Origin: Chthonomonas sp. UBA6659 | Lineage (GTDB): Bacteria; Armatimonadota; Fimbriimonadia; Fimbriimonadales; Fimbriimonadaceae | Length of the DNA: 18,969 nucleotides | Direction of reading: 5' to 3' | Assembly: GCA_002455425.1 (NCBI GenBank) | Contig: DKKT01000039.1 | Location: 41,592-60,560, forward strand | Part shown: piece after piece, positions 1 to 7,198 of the stretch | Layout of the letters: every line of letters starts with the position of its first letter | How positions within the stretch are numbered: the stretch's first letter is position 1 | Notes under the pieces: generated by a model | The model's database searches: none | What the model was told of the DNA's origin: nothing | What the model saw: only the letters and a program-made list of their open reading frames with translations | Position numbers and translations under genes: made by a program

Positions 1-1482
1 AAGCCGATCGACCTGCCGATCAAGCCGATCAAGGGGCTGTCGGCGAGCTGGTTCAAGGACGGATCGCGCGTGTCGACGCCTCCGGAGATGGAGGATCAGG
101 TGTTTCCGCTTCAGTACACGAAGATTCCCGGGGTCCTGACGTTCCGTGGGAACAACACACGGACGGCCCCTTCGTATGGGACCGCCGACGTCAAGCGAAA
201 GCGCCTCACGCTCGTGTGGCGGTACGGCACCGGCGTGAGTCGAGGCGGCCGGTGGGGTGGCGGGGCGGGCTGGACCGGGCAGCCGGCCCTGGTGCGCTGG
301 CCCAAGGCGCTCCGCGAATCGATGAACATCCGGTCGCCCTATCGGACGTTGGACAGCTTCACCGAGGTGATCCAGGGCTCGCTGGCCGGGCAGGTGTATT
401 TTCTGGACTTGCTGACCGGCAAGCCGACGCGGCCTCCGATTCCGGTTGGGAATCCGATCAAAGGTTCCGTCTCGGTCGATCCGCGCGGCTATCCGATGCT
501 ATTCGTCGGGGACGGGATTCCGGAGTCCGGTTCGTTCGGCTTTCGGCTTTACAGCCTGATCGACCAGAAGCTCTTGCGGTTCTTCGACAATCGAGGCGGT
601 GGCGGGTTGCGCTCGTGGGGGGCCAACGACAGTTCGGCTCTGTTCAACGGGTCGACCGACACTCTGGTCGTGGGGTCGGAAAACGGACTGTTTCGCCGAG
701 TGAAGTTGAACACGCGATACGACCGGACGAAGAACACGATCCGGATCGATCCGGAGGTGGTCTCGCTCCAATATCGGACGCCGAATACGAAGGAGCAGGG
801 TATCGAGAACTCGGTGGCGGCGTTCCGGAATCTCGCGTACTTCAACAATAATTCCGGCGACCTGATGTGTGTGGACCTTCGGACCATGAGGCCGGTCTGG
901 TATCGGTTCGTCAGCGACGATACGGACGCGAGCACGGTCATCGATGCCGGGAACGACGGCTCGATTGCGATCTACACCGGCTGTGAGGTCGATAAGCAGG
1001 GAACGAAGGGACGAAGTTTCTTTCGTAAGATCGATGGCAAGACGGGAGCGCTTCTTTGGGAACAGAGTTTTCGCTGCTACACGATTCTCGGTGAGCACCC
1101 GGTGAATGGCGGGTTGCTCGCGACTCCGGTTCTGGGGAAGAAGAAGAGTTCGAACCTTGTGGTTCTTTCGCTGGCGCGTTTCGAGTCGATCAACGGTGGC
1201 CTGGTCGTCGCCTTGGACCGGAAGACCGGCAAGGAAGTTTGGCGCCTCCCTTTGAAGAACTACCCGTGGTCCTCCCCGGTCGATTTCTACGATCAGGAAG
1301 GGAATATGTATTTGATCCAGTGCAACTCCGTCGGTGAGATGCGGCTGATCGAGGGTGCGACCGGTCGGGAGCTCGACCGTCTCGATCTGGGGATCAACAT
1401 CGAGGCTTCGCCGGCGATGTTCGGCAATCGGATCGTAGTCGCGGGTCGGGGCACGACGGTGTTCGGCGTGCGGGTCGACTAG
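1..1482 (+). CDS. PQQ-type beta-propeller repeat protein, 5'-truncated by the window edge
   Basis: The frame is open from the first base, so the true start lies upstream and 493 codons are visible. The GTG at 70 is an internal codon rather than a convincing start. An FRGNNTRT motif (about residues 48-55) is followed by LVWRYG, matching the opening of PQQ-like propeller proteins, whose first strand often reads WRG-N-RTG. Later blades show the usual x-x-D-x-TG-x-x-x-W pattern: KIDGKTGALLW, LDRKTGKEVW near residue 405 and IEGATGREL near residue 451. Such proteins are usually periplasmic or outer-membrane scaffolds (BamB-like) or quinoprotein-like sensors. No dehydrogenase active-site motif is visible, so a binding or scaffold role is more likely than catalysis. 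The gene ends tail to tail with the deacetylase gene, sharing the bases CTAG. No signal peptide can be judged because the N-terminus is missing. Confidence 0.8.
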   Translation, partial: KPIDLPIKPIKGLSASWFKDGSRVSTPPEMEDQVFPLQYTKIPGVLTFRGNNTRTAPSYGTADVKRKRLTLVWRYGTGVSRGGRWGGGAGWTGQPALVRWPKALRESMNIRSPYRTLDSFTEVIQGSLAGQVYFLDLLTGKPTRPPIPVGNPIKGSVSVDPRGYPMLFVGDGIPESGSFGFRLYSLIDQKLLRFFDNRGGGGLRSWGANDSSALFNGSTDTLVVGSENGLFRRVKLNTRYDRTKNTIRIDPEVVSLQYRTPNTKEQGIENSVAAFRNLAYFNNNSGDLMCVDLRTMRPVWYRFVSDDTDASTVIDAGNDGSIAIYTGCEVDKQGTKGRSFFRKIDGKTGALLWEQSFRCYTILGEHPVNGGLLATPVLGKKKSSNLVVLSLARFESINGGLVVALDRKTGKEVWRLPLKNYPWSSPVDFYDQEGNMYLIQCNSVGEMRLIEGATGRELDRLDLGINIEASPAMFGNRIVVAGRGTTVFGVRVD

Positions 1483-2411
1483 GGTTCGACGTAGGGTTCC
1501 CAGCGGCCCTTCTTGTACTTGTCGAGCCAGTTGTGGAGGCCGAGCGCGCCGTCGATCCCCTGGACCCGGGGGAGGCGGTAGCGATGGTGTTTCGCGTCGG
1601 ACGTGACTCGTGCCGGAACCGCGCCGACCATCACGGCAGCATCGAGCTTGTACTCTTTGCCTTGCCACGTAAAGCCCTTGAGAAGGCCCTCATTTTTGGG
1701 GGGAACGCCATAAGGAAATGCCATCGTTCGAGGTTCGATCCCGTGCGATCGCAGCCAATCGATCGAGCCTCCTATTTCGGCTTTGACCTGCTCATCGGTC
1801 ATTTTCTTGAGGTTGCTATGGGACATGGTGTGGCTCCCGATTTCGCACCCCCAAGCCTTGAGATATTCAAGCTTCTTGTCAAACGTCTTGCGGTTGCCGA
1901 AGACCATGTTCGGCAGGACATAGAAGGTCGCTTTGGTCGGAAAATCCGGGTGTTTCAAGCCGAAGCTCTGCATGATCCCGACGGCGCAATTCGGATCGAT
2001 GCGGCCGTCCTCGAGCAGGTGAAATTGAGAAGGGTGTGAGTCGTCGAAGGTGAAGACCACCGGCGATGCTCCCGGCGGGAGCTTCATGTCGCCGTCGAGA
2101 TATTCCGCAAGGGTCACGGGTCGGAAGCCGAGTTTGTACAGTCTTTCGAGATCGCGCCGGAAGCTCTTGATCGAGCGATCCCAGCGCGCCTCCTTTGCGG
2201 CGATCTTGTGGTACTCGAGAATCAGCACTCTGCCTTTGAGGTTTGCCTTGCGGCTGGTGACGCGCTTCTTCGGCGGAGGCGTGGGTTTCGGCGGCGAGAC
2301 CGTCGGGCTCGTCGCGATGGATGGCGCGACAGTGACCGAGGGGGTTCCGGCGCAGCCGACCAAGACGATCGGCGCGAGAAAGGCAAGAAGGCGCGGTGTG
2401 GATCTGGACAT
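1479..2411 (-). CDS. Polysaccharide deacetylase (NodB homology) lipoprotein
   Basis: A 310-residue protein. The ATG at 2411 is chosen because it begins a lipoprotein signal peptide: a short basic start, a hydrophobic stretch, then LVGC with the lipobox Cys at residue 20. Longer in-frame starts would bury this signal. A Pro/Lys-rich linker (about 36-52) leads to a carbohydrate esterase 4 domain. NodB motif 1 is TFDD (121-124, catalytic and metal Asp), motif 2 is SHTMSH (193-198, metal His194 and His198), and motif 3 is RTMAFPYG (228-235). The family removes N- or O-acetyl groups from peptidoglycan, chitin-like or exopolysaccharide chains with a divalent metal. The lipobox places it on a membrane facing the periplasm. 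The substrate cannot be told from sequence. It reads toward the propeller gene and overlaps it by 4 bases. Confidence 0.88.
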   Translation of the reverse strand: MSRSTPRLLAFLAPIVLVGCAGTPSVTVAPSIATSPTVSPPKPTPPPKKRVTSRKANLKGRVLILEYHKIAAKEARWDRSIKSFRRDLERLYKLGFRPVTLAEYLDGDMKLPPGASPVVFTFDDSHPSQFHLLEDGRIDPNCAVGIMQSFGLKHPDFPTKATFYVLPNMVFGNRKTFDKKLEYLKAWGCEIGSHTMSHSNLKKMTDEQVKAEIGGSIDWLRSHGIEPRTMAFPYGVPPKNEGLLKGFTWQGKEYKLDAAVMVGAVPARVTSDAKHHRYRLPRVQGIDGALGLHNWLDKYKKGRWEPYVEP

Positions 2412-2671
2412 GGGCACAGGTTCATGGGATGGACGCAAATAAGCCGCCCATTGATGCATTCCGGGAGGATCTCTTGAGGGTGGGGTGACGGTCTCGCCGA
2501 AGTCGACGGTTCCTGATCCTTGATCCCCGCGGGAGCAATCAAGTGAGAAATCGGGCCCTTCGGCCCGTACCGCCATGGAATCCCTCCCTTGCCGAACTTC
2601 AAGCGGTCGCTCAAGTTTGCCGTGGCCTGGACCGATAGAAGAACTGGGTCCGAGTGACCGGAGTACGACGC
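2412..2671. other. Divergent intergenic region between the deacetylase and pilus operons
   Basis: These 260 bases separate two divergently read units, so promoters for both should lie here. No confident -10/-35 pair was found. Two hairpins are visible: a stem of six (CGGGCC at 2552-2557 with GGCCCG at 2562-2567, loop CTTC), and a weaker TTGAT/ATCAA pairing (2520-2524 with 2538-2542). Neither is followed by a T run, so neither looks like an intrinsic terminator. GGGAGGATCT at 2463-2472 followed by CGCCGA at 2495-2500 faintly resembles the repeat family at the end of the window. Confidence 0.5.
2660..2663 (+). promoter_or_regulatory. Shine-Dalgarno site that selects the ATG at 2672
   Basis: GGAG lies 8 bases before ATG 2672. 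This favours 2672 over the in-frame GTG at 2654, which lies upstream of the site. The protein then begins MYEAYWGL, the usual N-terminus of ExeA/GspA-type ATPases. Confidence 0.75.
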
Positions 2672-3487
2672 ATGTATGAAGCCTATTGGGGTCTGACCGA
2701 ACCACCTTTCTCTCTCACGCCTGATCCGCGGTTCCTCTTCATGAGCCGAGCGCATGAGGACTCGCTGATGATGCTGCATTACGCGGTGACCCGGAACAAG
2801 GGCGCGGCGATGCTGGTCGGCGACATCGGCCTAGGCAAGACGACGATCAGCCGCAAGCTGATCGAATTGCTCGATCCATTGCAGAACCGGGTCGTGATGA
2901 TCGTCAATCCGATCCTCACTCCGACCCAGATGATGCAGGAGATCCTGAATCAGCTCGATGTCGAGATCAACTCGCGGAATCGGCAGGTGCTCGTTCAGGC
3001 GCTGCACCAGCGCTTGGTCGACCTCTACGACAAAGGCAAGCGGGCCGTGCTCGTCATCGACGAAGCCCACCTGATCCGATCGGCCGGATCGTTCGAGGAA
3101 CTGCGGCTCCTCTTGAACTGCCAGATGAACGATCAGTTTCTGATCAGTCTCCTGCTCATCGGTCAGCTTGAACTGAAGAAGAAGATCGCGAAAGTCCCGG
3201 CGCTGGAACAGCGGATGGCGGTGCGGTACACGATCAAGCCGCTCGACGTGACCGAAACGGGCGAGTTGATCCTGCATCGGATGCGCGTTGCGGGCTATAC
3301 GGGCGAATTCAGCCCGTTCTCTCCCGACGCGATCTACCAGATTCACAAGTTTTCCGGCGGCACGCCGCGACTCACCTCGCAGGCGGCCGACAACGCTCTG
3401 ATGGTCGGCATGGCCGAACGGGTCAAGACGATCGACGCCTACCTCGTCCAGAAGGTGCTGGAAGAGACGATGGGGGTCGCAGCATGA
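2672..3487 (+). CDS. GspA/ExeA-type AAA+ ATPase, first gene of the pil operon
   Basis: A 271-residue protein starting MYEAYWGLTEPPFSLTPDP, the family hallmark. Walker A is GDIGLGKT (50-57), Walker B is VLVIDEAH (126-133), and a sensor-like LLLIGQ follows near 161. The C-terminal lid carries the FSGGTPR signature. ExeA in type II secretion is longer, with a transmembrane segment and a peptidoglycan-binding domain that help insert the secretin ring through the cell wall. Here the protein stops after the ATPase module, so it is probably cytosolic. Its position ahead of pilM suggests it helps assemble or position the pilus machine, which is inference. The next gene starts within its stop codon (ATGA), implying coupled translation. 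TniB-like transposition ATPases share this fold, but no transposase is nearby. Confidence 0.87.
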   Translation: MYEAYWGLTEPPFSLTPDPRFLFMSRAHEDSLMMLHYAVTRNKGAAMLVGDIGLGKTTISRKLIELLDPLQNRVVMIVNPILTPTQMMQEILNQLDVEINSRNRQVLVQALHQRLVDLYDKGKRAVLVIDEAHLIRSAGSFEELRLLLNCQMNDQFLISLLLIGQLELKKKIAKVPALEQRMAVRYTIKPLDVTETGELILHRMRVAGYTGEFSPFSPDAIYQIHKFSGGTPRLTSQAADNALMVGMAERVKTIDAYLVQKVLEETMGVAA

Positions 3488-4017
3488 ACCTCGCCGACGC
3501 CATTCGCCGGGCCGCTCTGCTTCGGCAGGATGGGCCTCAGTCTCCTCCTCCGGTTGGGGACTCCCCCGTTCCGGCCGCCTTTTCGCCTCCGGGCGATTCG
3601 ACCGCGCAATCCGCACCCGTTACGGGTGACTTCCACGATCCCGAGACCACGATGGAACACCAATCCGAACACGAGACCTTTGCCAGCGCGATGACGCAGG
3701 CCGCTCCGACGAGCCCGCCCGAGTTTCCGGCCGCAGCGGTCGCCGGTGGCAACGTCGTTCGTCTGGAGCTGTTTCTGACTCCGGAGCAGATGAACGCGAT
3801 GCTGCGTGCGGTGATGGCCGGCTATCACTCGGTTATGACGCTGCGCGAAGCGGCGCACTACCTGCGGATGAACCCCTCGAAGCTGGAGAAGCTTGCCCAG
3901 GAGCACCAGGTGCCGGCATTCATGATCGAAGGTCGGTGGCGGTTCCCGAAGCCCGCCCTCGACGAGTGGCTCGCGGTCAGCGCGATGAAGGGCACGGAGG
4001 AGGACCATGCGGCTTAG
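3484..4017 (+). CDS. Excisionase-family (HTH_17-like) helix-turn-helix protein in the pil operon
   Basis: 177 residues. An amphipathic N-terminal helix (LADAIRRAALLRQ, about 3-15) is followed by a Pro/Ala/Ser-rich, probably disordered stretch (18-90) and a short helical element (LTPEQMNAMLRAVMAG, 98-113). The C-terminus is a winged-helix-like domain (117-163): the MTLREAAHYL helix, then a second helix, then PAFMIEGRWRFPKPALDEWL. That is the pattern of MerR-like/excisionase domains that read a promoter or attachment site. No integrase is present. It overlaps the ATPase gene by 4 bases and pilM by 11, so its product is made with the pilus proteins. It could be a DNA-binding regulator of the operon, or the domain could serve protein binding. 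The N-terminal helix loosely recalls the start of GspB/ExeB, the usual partner of ExeA. Confidence 0.72.
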   Translation: MNLADAIRRAALLRQDGPQSPPPVGDSPVPAAFSPPGDSTAQSAPVTGDFHDPETTMEHQSEHETFASAMTQAAPTSPPEFPAAAVAGGNVVRLELFLTPEQMNAMLRAVMAGYHSVMTLREAAHYLRMNPSKLEKLAQEHQVPAFMIEGRWRFPKPALDEWLAVSAMKGTEEDHAA

Positions 4018-5086
4018 CCCGTTTCGCAAGAAGTCGTTCGTCGGACTCGATCTTGGTTCGCACGCGATCAAGGCGGTTCAACTGGAACGCACGGCTACCG
4101 GCTGGAGGGTGACTCGCCACTCGACGACCCCGACACCGGAGGGGGCGATCAAGGACGGGGTGGTCATCGACGGGGACGCGGTGACCGAGTCGATTCGACG
4201 GCTGCTCAAGTCTGGCCACATCCATGCCACTTGTGCGAACATCGGCGTGGCAGGGGCGACGGTCGTCGTGCGCAACGTCCGGATTCCGAAGATGCCGGAA
4301 GCGACCCTGCGCAAGTCGATCCGTTTCGAAGCCGGACGGTATGTACCGACGTCGGTGGAGGACAGTTTCATCGAATTCGAGATCCTGGGTTACCCAGACG
4401 ACGGCCAAATGGACGTGCTGATCGTGGCGGCGCCGAAGGATGTCGTGGAGAGTCGGGTTAAGGCGTGCCAGGCGGCGGGCCTCGAAGTCGAAGTCGTCGA
4501 TCTCGAGCCGTTCGCGAGCTACCGCGCGCTGGTGGAGACCGACGCCGAGCACGATTGGGCGGAGAAGACGGTCGCAATCGTCGACATCGGCGCCCACACC
4601 ACCAGCGTGAGCGTCGTCTCGAAGGGCGTCTTCTCGATGACCCGGGCGATCCCGCAGGGAGGGTCGACGCTCACGGGGGCGCTGAAACAGTACTTCAAGC
4701 TCACCGACGCGGACGCGGAGTCTGGAAAGACCCAGTTGGACTTTCGCGAGTTGCTCAGCGATGCTCCGCAAGAGAACCCACCCCTCCGGGTGCTCCAGCC
4801 CCACGTGGACGAGTTGATTCGTGAGATTCGGCGATCGCTGAATTACTACCAGTCACAACAGACGGACGCGGGTCAGCCGAATCCGGTGACTCAGGTCCTG
4901 TTGTCGGGCGGCTCCGCCAAGATGAACGGGCTCGCCGGTTACATGAGCCAGAAGCTCGCCCTCGAAGTGACGCCGCTCGGCGTCTTCGACAACCCCCGCT
5001 TTCTCGTCACCGAGGACGAGGGCCACGGCCTCGAAATGTCGGTCGCATCCGGTCTCGCGATGCGCGCATTTGCCCGGGCGGCTTAG
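4007..5086 (+). CDS. pilM: PilM, actin-like ATPase of the type IV pilus inner-membrane complex
   Basis: 359 residues, full length for the family. The FtsA/actin-like nucleotide fold shows phosphate-1 VGLDLGSHAIKAVQL (12-26), phosphate-2 VAIVDIGAHTTSVSVV (189-204), and the adenosine motif LLSGGSAKMNGL (298-309). PilM is cytosolic and binds the N-terminal tail of PilN, linking cytoplasmic motors to the periplasmic PilN-PilO-PilP frame. A GGAGGAGG purine tract at 3996-4003 lies just before ATG 4007, and the start overlaps the helix-turn-helix gene by 11 bases. The PilN-like protein follows after 9 bases. The assignment is firm from sequence and order. The pilus type (twitching, competence or other) cannot be read from PilM. 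Confidence 0.92.
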   Translation: MRLSPFRKKSFVGLDLGSHAIKAVQLERTATGWRVTRHSTTPTPEGAIKDGVVIDGDAVTESIRRLLKSGHIHATCANIGVAGATVVVRNVRIPKMPEATLRKSIRFEAGRYVPTSVEDSFIEFEILGYPDDGQMDVLIVAAPKDVVESRVKACQAAGLEVEVVDLEPFASYRALVETDAEHDWAEKTVAIVDIGAHTTSVSVVSKGVFSMTRAIPQGGSTLTGALKQYFKLTDADAESGKTQLDFRELLSDAPQENPPLRVLQPHVDELIREIRRSLNYYQSQQTDAGQPNPVTQVLLSGGSAKMNGLAGYMSQKLALEVTPLGVFDNPRFLVTEDEGHGLEMSVASGLAMRAFARAA

Positions 5087-5095
5087 GAGAGATCG

Positions 5096-5692
5096 ATGCC
5101 TCTGATCAACCTGATCCAAGATCAACGACTCGCGGCAAAGAAGAAGGAGGGTCAAGCCCGCACCTGCTTCCTTGCGTTCGCGTGCATCTCCGTCGTTTCG
5201 GTGTTCGGATTCGGATTCTTGTTCCTCGAGTCGGAGGCGGTGGCTCGTGAGGTCAGCGATCTCAAGAAGAAGACCGCACGCACCGAGCCGATCGTGCGAC
5301 AGATCAAGGCGAACGACATGAGCCTTCGCAATCTGACGCCGCGCCTGACCACGCTCGAAGACGCGACGACCGCCACCCAGCGCTGGAATCGGATTCTCGA
5401 TCACTTGGCTCGCAACACGCCTCGGGACGTGTATTTGACGAACATCCGCTGCACCGCGAGCGATCCGACTAAGCCGGTTCAGTTGAACCTGACCGGGGTG
5501 TGTCCGAGTCAGGACAGCGCCGCGGACTTCCTCATCCGGTTGCAGACGAGCGCCGACCTTACGAACGCGACGCTGAAGATGACCCAAGAGAAGATGGTCG
5601 ACACCCAGCGGGCGATCGAATTCGAGATCAGCGCGGATCTGAGCGGCACGGAAGAGAAGAAACCGCTCGCCGAAAAGGAGAAATCCGCATGA
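5096..5692 (+). CDS. pilN: PilN-like type IV pilus assembly protein
   Basis: 198 residues. The extreme N-terminus reads PLINLIQDQR, matching the conserved INLLP-type tail by which PilN docks into PilM. A single membrane helix spans about 24-46, followed by a periplasmic coiled coil (50-90) and a compact alpha/beta domain to about 183, then a charged Lys/Glu tail. This is the normal single-pass PilN layout. PilN pairs with PilO through the coiled coils and carries movement between PilM and the secretin side. AGGAGA lies 5 bases before the ATG, and the stop overlaps the start of the next gene (ATGA). Two cysteines (119 and 136) in the periplasmic domain could form a disulfide, but this is untested. 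Confidence 0.88.
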   Translation: MPLINLIQDQRLAAKKKEGQARTCFLAFACISVVSVFGFGFLFLESEAVAREVSDLKKKTARTEPIVRQIKANDMSLRNLTPRLTTLEDATTATQRWNRILDHLARNTPRDVYLTNIRCTASDPTKPVQLNLTGVCPSQDSAADFLIRLQTSADLTNATLKMTQEKMVDTQRAIEFEISADLSGTEEKKPLAEKEKSA

Positions 5693-6372
5693 AGAACGGA
5701 CCGAACGCTTCACTCTTCATGATCCTCGCGGGAGCCGCATTTGTGTTCGGCACCGGCGCGGTCTTCTTCCAATACAACTCGCTGAGCGGCCAGAAGGCGG
5801 CCGCGGCCGAGCTTCGCCAGAAGATCCGCGACGAGGGTGCGACCAAGGTCCAACTCGAAGAGGGCGCGAAGAAGCTGCAGGAATCGGCGGACCGATTGCG
5901 CCACCTCGAAGAGGGGCTGCCGGACCTTGCATACATTCCGACGATGCTGACCGAGCTGGAGCGCGTCGGTCGCGAGTCGGGGATCGTCGTGCTCGGCATT
6001 CGTCCGATGCCGAAGCCGGCCGAGCCGCCGAAGAAAGACGGCAGCGCGCCGAAGAAGAAGGACTATCAGGAGCTGGGGATCGAGGTGAAGGGACGCGGCC
6101 AGTATTCGGCCGTCGCGACGTTCCTGGAGACCCTCCAGCAGTTCCCGAAGATCGTCGCCGTTCGTACGGTGACGCTCCAGCCCAAGCGTGATCTCTCGAC
6201 TCCGAACGGAGGGCCTCCGATCCTCGATGTCACGGTCGAGATTCGAGCCTACGCCTTTTCGAGTCCGATCCAGCAGCCCGAGACGTCGGGCACGCCGACC
6301 GCCAAAGCCGACCGCCGAGACGTTGCGGACAAGATGGTGGCCGACCAGAAGCCCTCAGGAGCCTCCCAATGA
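5689..6372 (+). CDS. pilO: PilO-like type IV pilus assembly protein
   Basis: 227 residues. ATG 5689 is chosen over longer frames because AAGGAG sits 8 bases upstream, it overlaps the pilN stop (ATGA), and it puts a membrane helix at once at 8-26. A coiled coil follows (about 35-75), then a ferredoxin-like PilO domain (about 85-190) containing the family-like segment with GQYSAVATFLETLQQFPKIV. A Lys/Pro-rich insertion (109-124) and a disordered C-terminal tail (192-227) are less typical. PilO forms a periplasmic frame with PilN and binds PilP. It also overlaps the next gene by 4 bases, so pilN, pilO and the pilP-like gene are probably translationally coupled. Confidence 0.88.
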   Translation: MKNGPNASLFMILAGAAFVFGTGAVFFQYNSLSGQKAAAAELRQKIRDEGATKVQLEEGAKKLQESADRLRHLEEGLPDLAYIPTMLTELERVGRESGIVVLGIRPMPKPAEPPKKDGSAPKKKDYQELGIEVKGRGQYSAVATFLETLQQFPKIVAVRTVTLQPKRDLSTPNGGPPILDVTVEIRAYAFSSPIQQPETSGTPTAKADRRDVADKMVADQKPSGASQ

Positions 6373-7121
6373 ACTTCGCCGAACTCAAGCAAGACAAAGA
6401 GAAGCTGAAAATCGTGGTCGTCGGTGCCTTGGTCGCCGTGGTCTGCGGCATCGGCGCGTTCCAGTTCTTGGGCGGCTCGAGCCCTGCGCCGGCCAAGCCG
6501 GTCGCGAAGAAGTCCGAGGCGGCACCGAAGGACGATGCGAAGACCCCGGAAGACGCGGTTCGCACCGAACTGCAGACGATGGTCGCTGGGCTCTTGCCGA
6601 AGCGCGATCCGTTCATGCCGGTTCAGATGAACCCGCATCTCGATCCGCCGATCGTGGATAAGGGTCAGACGCCGCAGCCGACCCCGGTCGATCCGAAGCC
6701 GATCCAACCGCCTCAACCGGAGACCCGACCTCAGCCGCGTCCGGTTCGGGGGAACCCCCCGACTTCGGGCGGGTCGCTGGCGCCGATGAACCCGATGGTG
6801 GGCCAGTTGCCCGGGGTTTCGGGCGGCGGTCCCGTCGCGATGCAGATCCAGCCGGGGACACCGCTCCGGCAGCCCGGGGAGCCGAGCTATACCGTCTCCG
6901 GAGTGGTCATGGGTGCGAAGCCCGCGATCATCATTCAGGACGATCAGGGCAATCAGCGTCTGGTCCGCCTGGGCGAGTCGATCGAGCCCAACATGAAGGT
7001 CGTGGCGATCGGCAAGGACAAGGTCCGGGTTGAGAAGGGCAAGAAAACGATGACACTCCCCCGCACGCCCGAGGCGCTGCCGGAGAAGACGACTCCGACC
7101 CCGGACAATCCGACGTTCTGA
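6369..7121 (+). CDS. PilP-like inner-membrane protein, last gene of the pil operon
   Basis: 250 residues. A membrane helix (about 14-35) is followed by the KRDPFMP motif (78-84), typical of PilP/GspC proteins just after the membrane segment. A long Pro/Gln/Gly-rich linker (86-172) leads to a small beta-rich C-terminal domain (173-230; YTVSGVVMGAKPAIIIQ then RLVRLGESI), which fits the PilP/GspC homology region that contacts the secretin N0 domain. Classical PilP is a lipoprotein. This one has no lipobox and instead keeps a transmembrane anchor, more like GspC. AGGAG is 7 bases upstream of the ATG. No secretin gene follows, which is the usual next gene, so PilQ must be elsewhere or absent. Confidence 0.78.
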   Translation: MNFAELKQDKEKLKIVVVGALVAVVCGIGAFQFLGGSSPAPAKPVAKKSEAAPKDDAKTPEDAVRTELQTMVAGLLPKRDPFMPVQMNPHLDPPIVDKGQTPQPTPVDPKPIQPPQPETRPQPRPVRGNPPTSGGSLAPMNPMVGQLPGVSGGGPVAMQIQPGTPLRQPGEPSYTVSGVVMGAKPAIIIQDDQGNQRLVRLGESIEPNMKVVAIGKDKVRVEKGKKTMTLPRTPEALPEKTTPTPDNPTF

Positions 7122-7185
7122 GCGGTCGGGGCCTCACAACTTTGCCTCGGTAAGGACCTCATGGGCGGGTGCGTCGCCACGGCGC

Positions 7186-7191
7186 TACAAT
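7186..7191 (+). promoter_or_regulatory. Candidate leaderless -10 box of the sugar permease gene
   Basis: TACAAT ends exactly 7 bases before ATG 7199, so transcription would begin at or next to the start codon. No Shine-Dalgarno or clear -35 is present. It lies inside any product starting at the upstream GTG 7169, which argues for ATG 7199 as the start. Confidence 0.6.
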
Positions 7192-7198
7192 CGGGGCG

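Noticed and set aside
1..36. Direct repeat of AAGCCGATC at the very start, considered as a regulatory repeat
   Set aside because: It lies in frame inside the propeller gene and encodes the short KPI-type peptide repeat, so it needs no separate explanation.
499..1668. A 389-codon open frame on the minus strand across the propeller gene
   Set aside because: It overlaps both the propeller and deacetylase genes, which have clear motifs. The translation is Arg/Pro-rich with no recognisable fold.
3484..4017. Helix-turn-helix gene considered as a phage or integrative-element excisionase
   Set aside because: No integrase, attachment repeats or other mobile genes are present, and it is embedded by overlaps in the pil operon.
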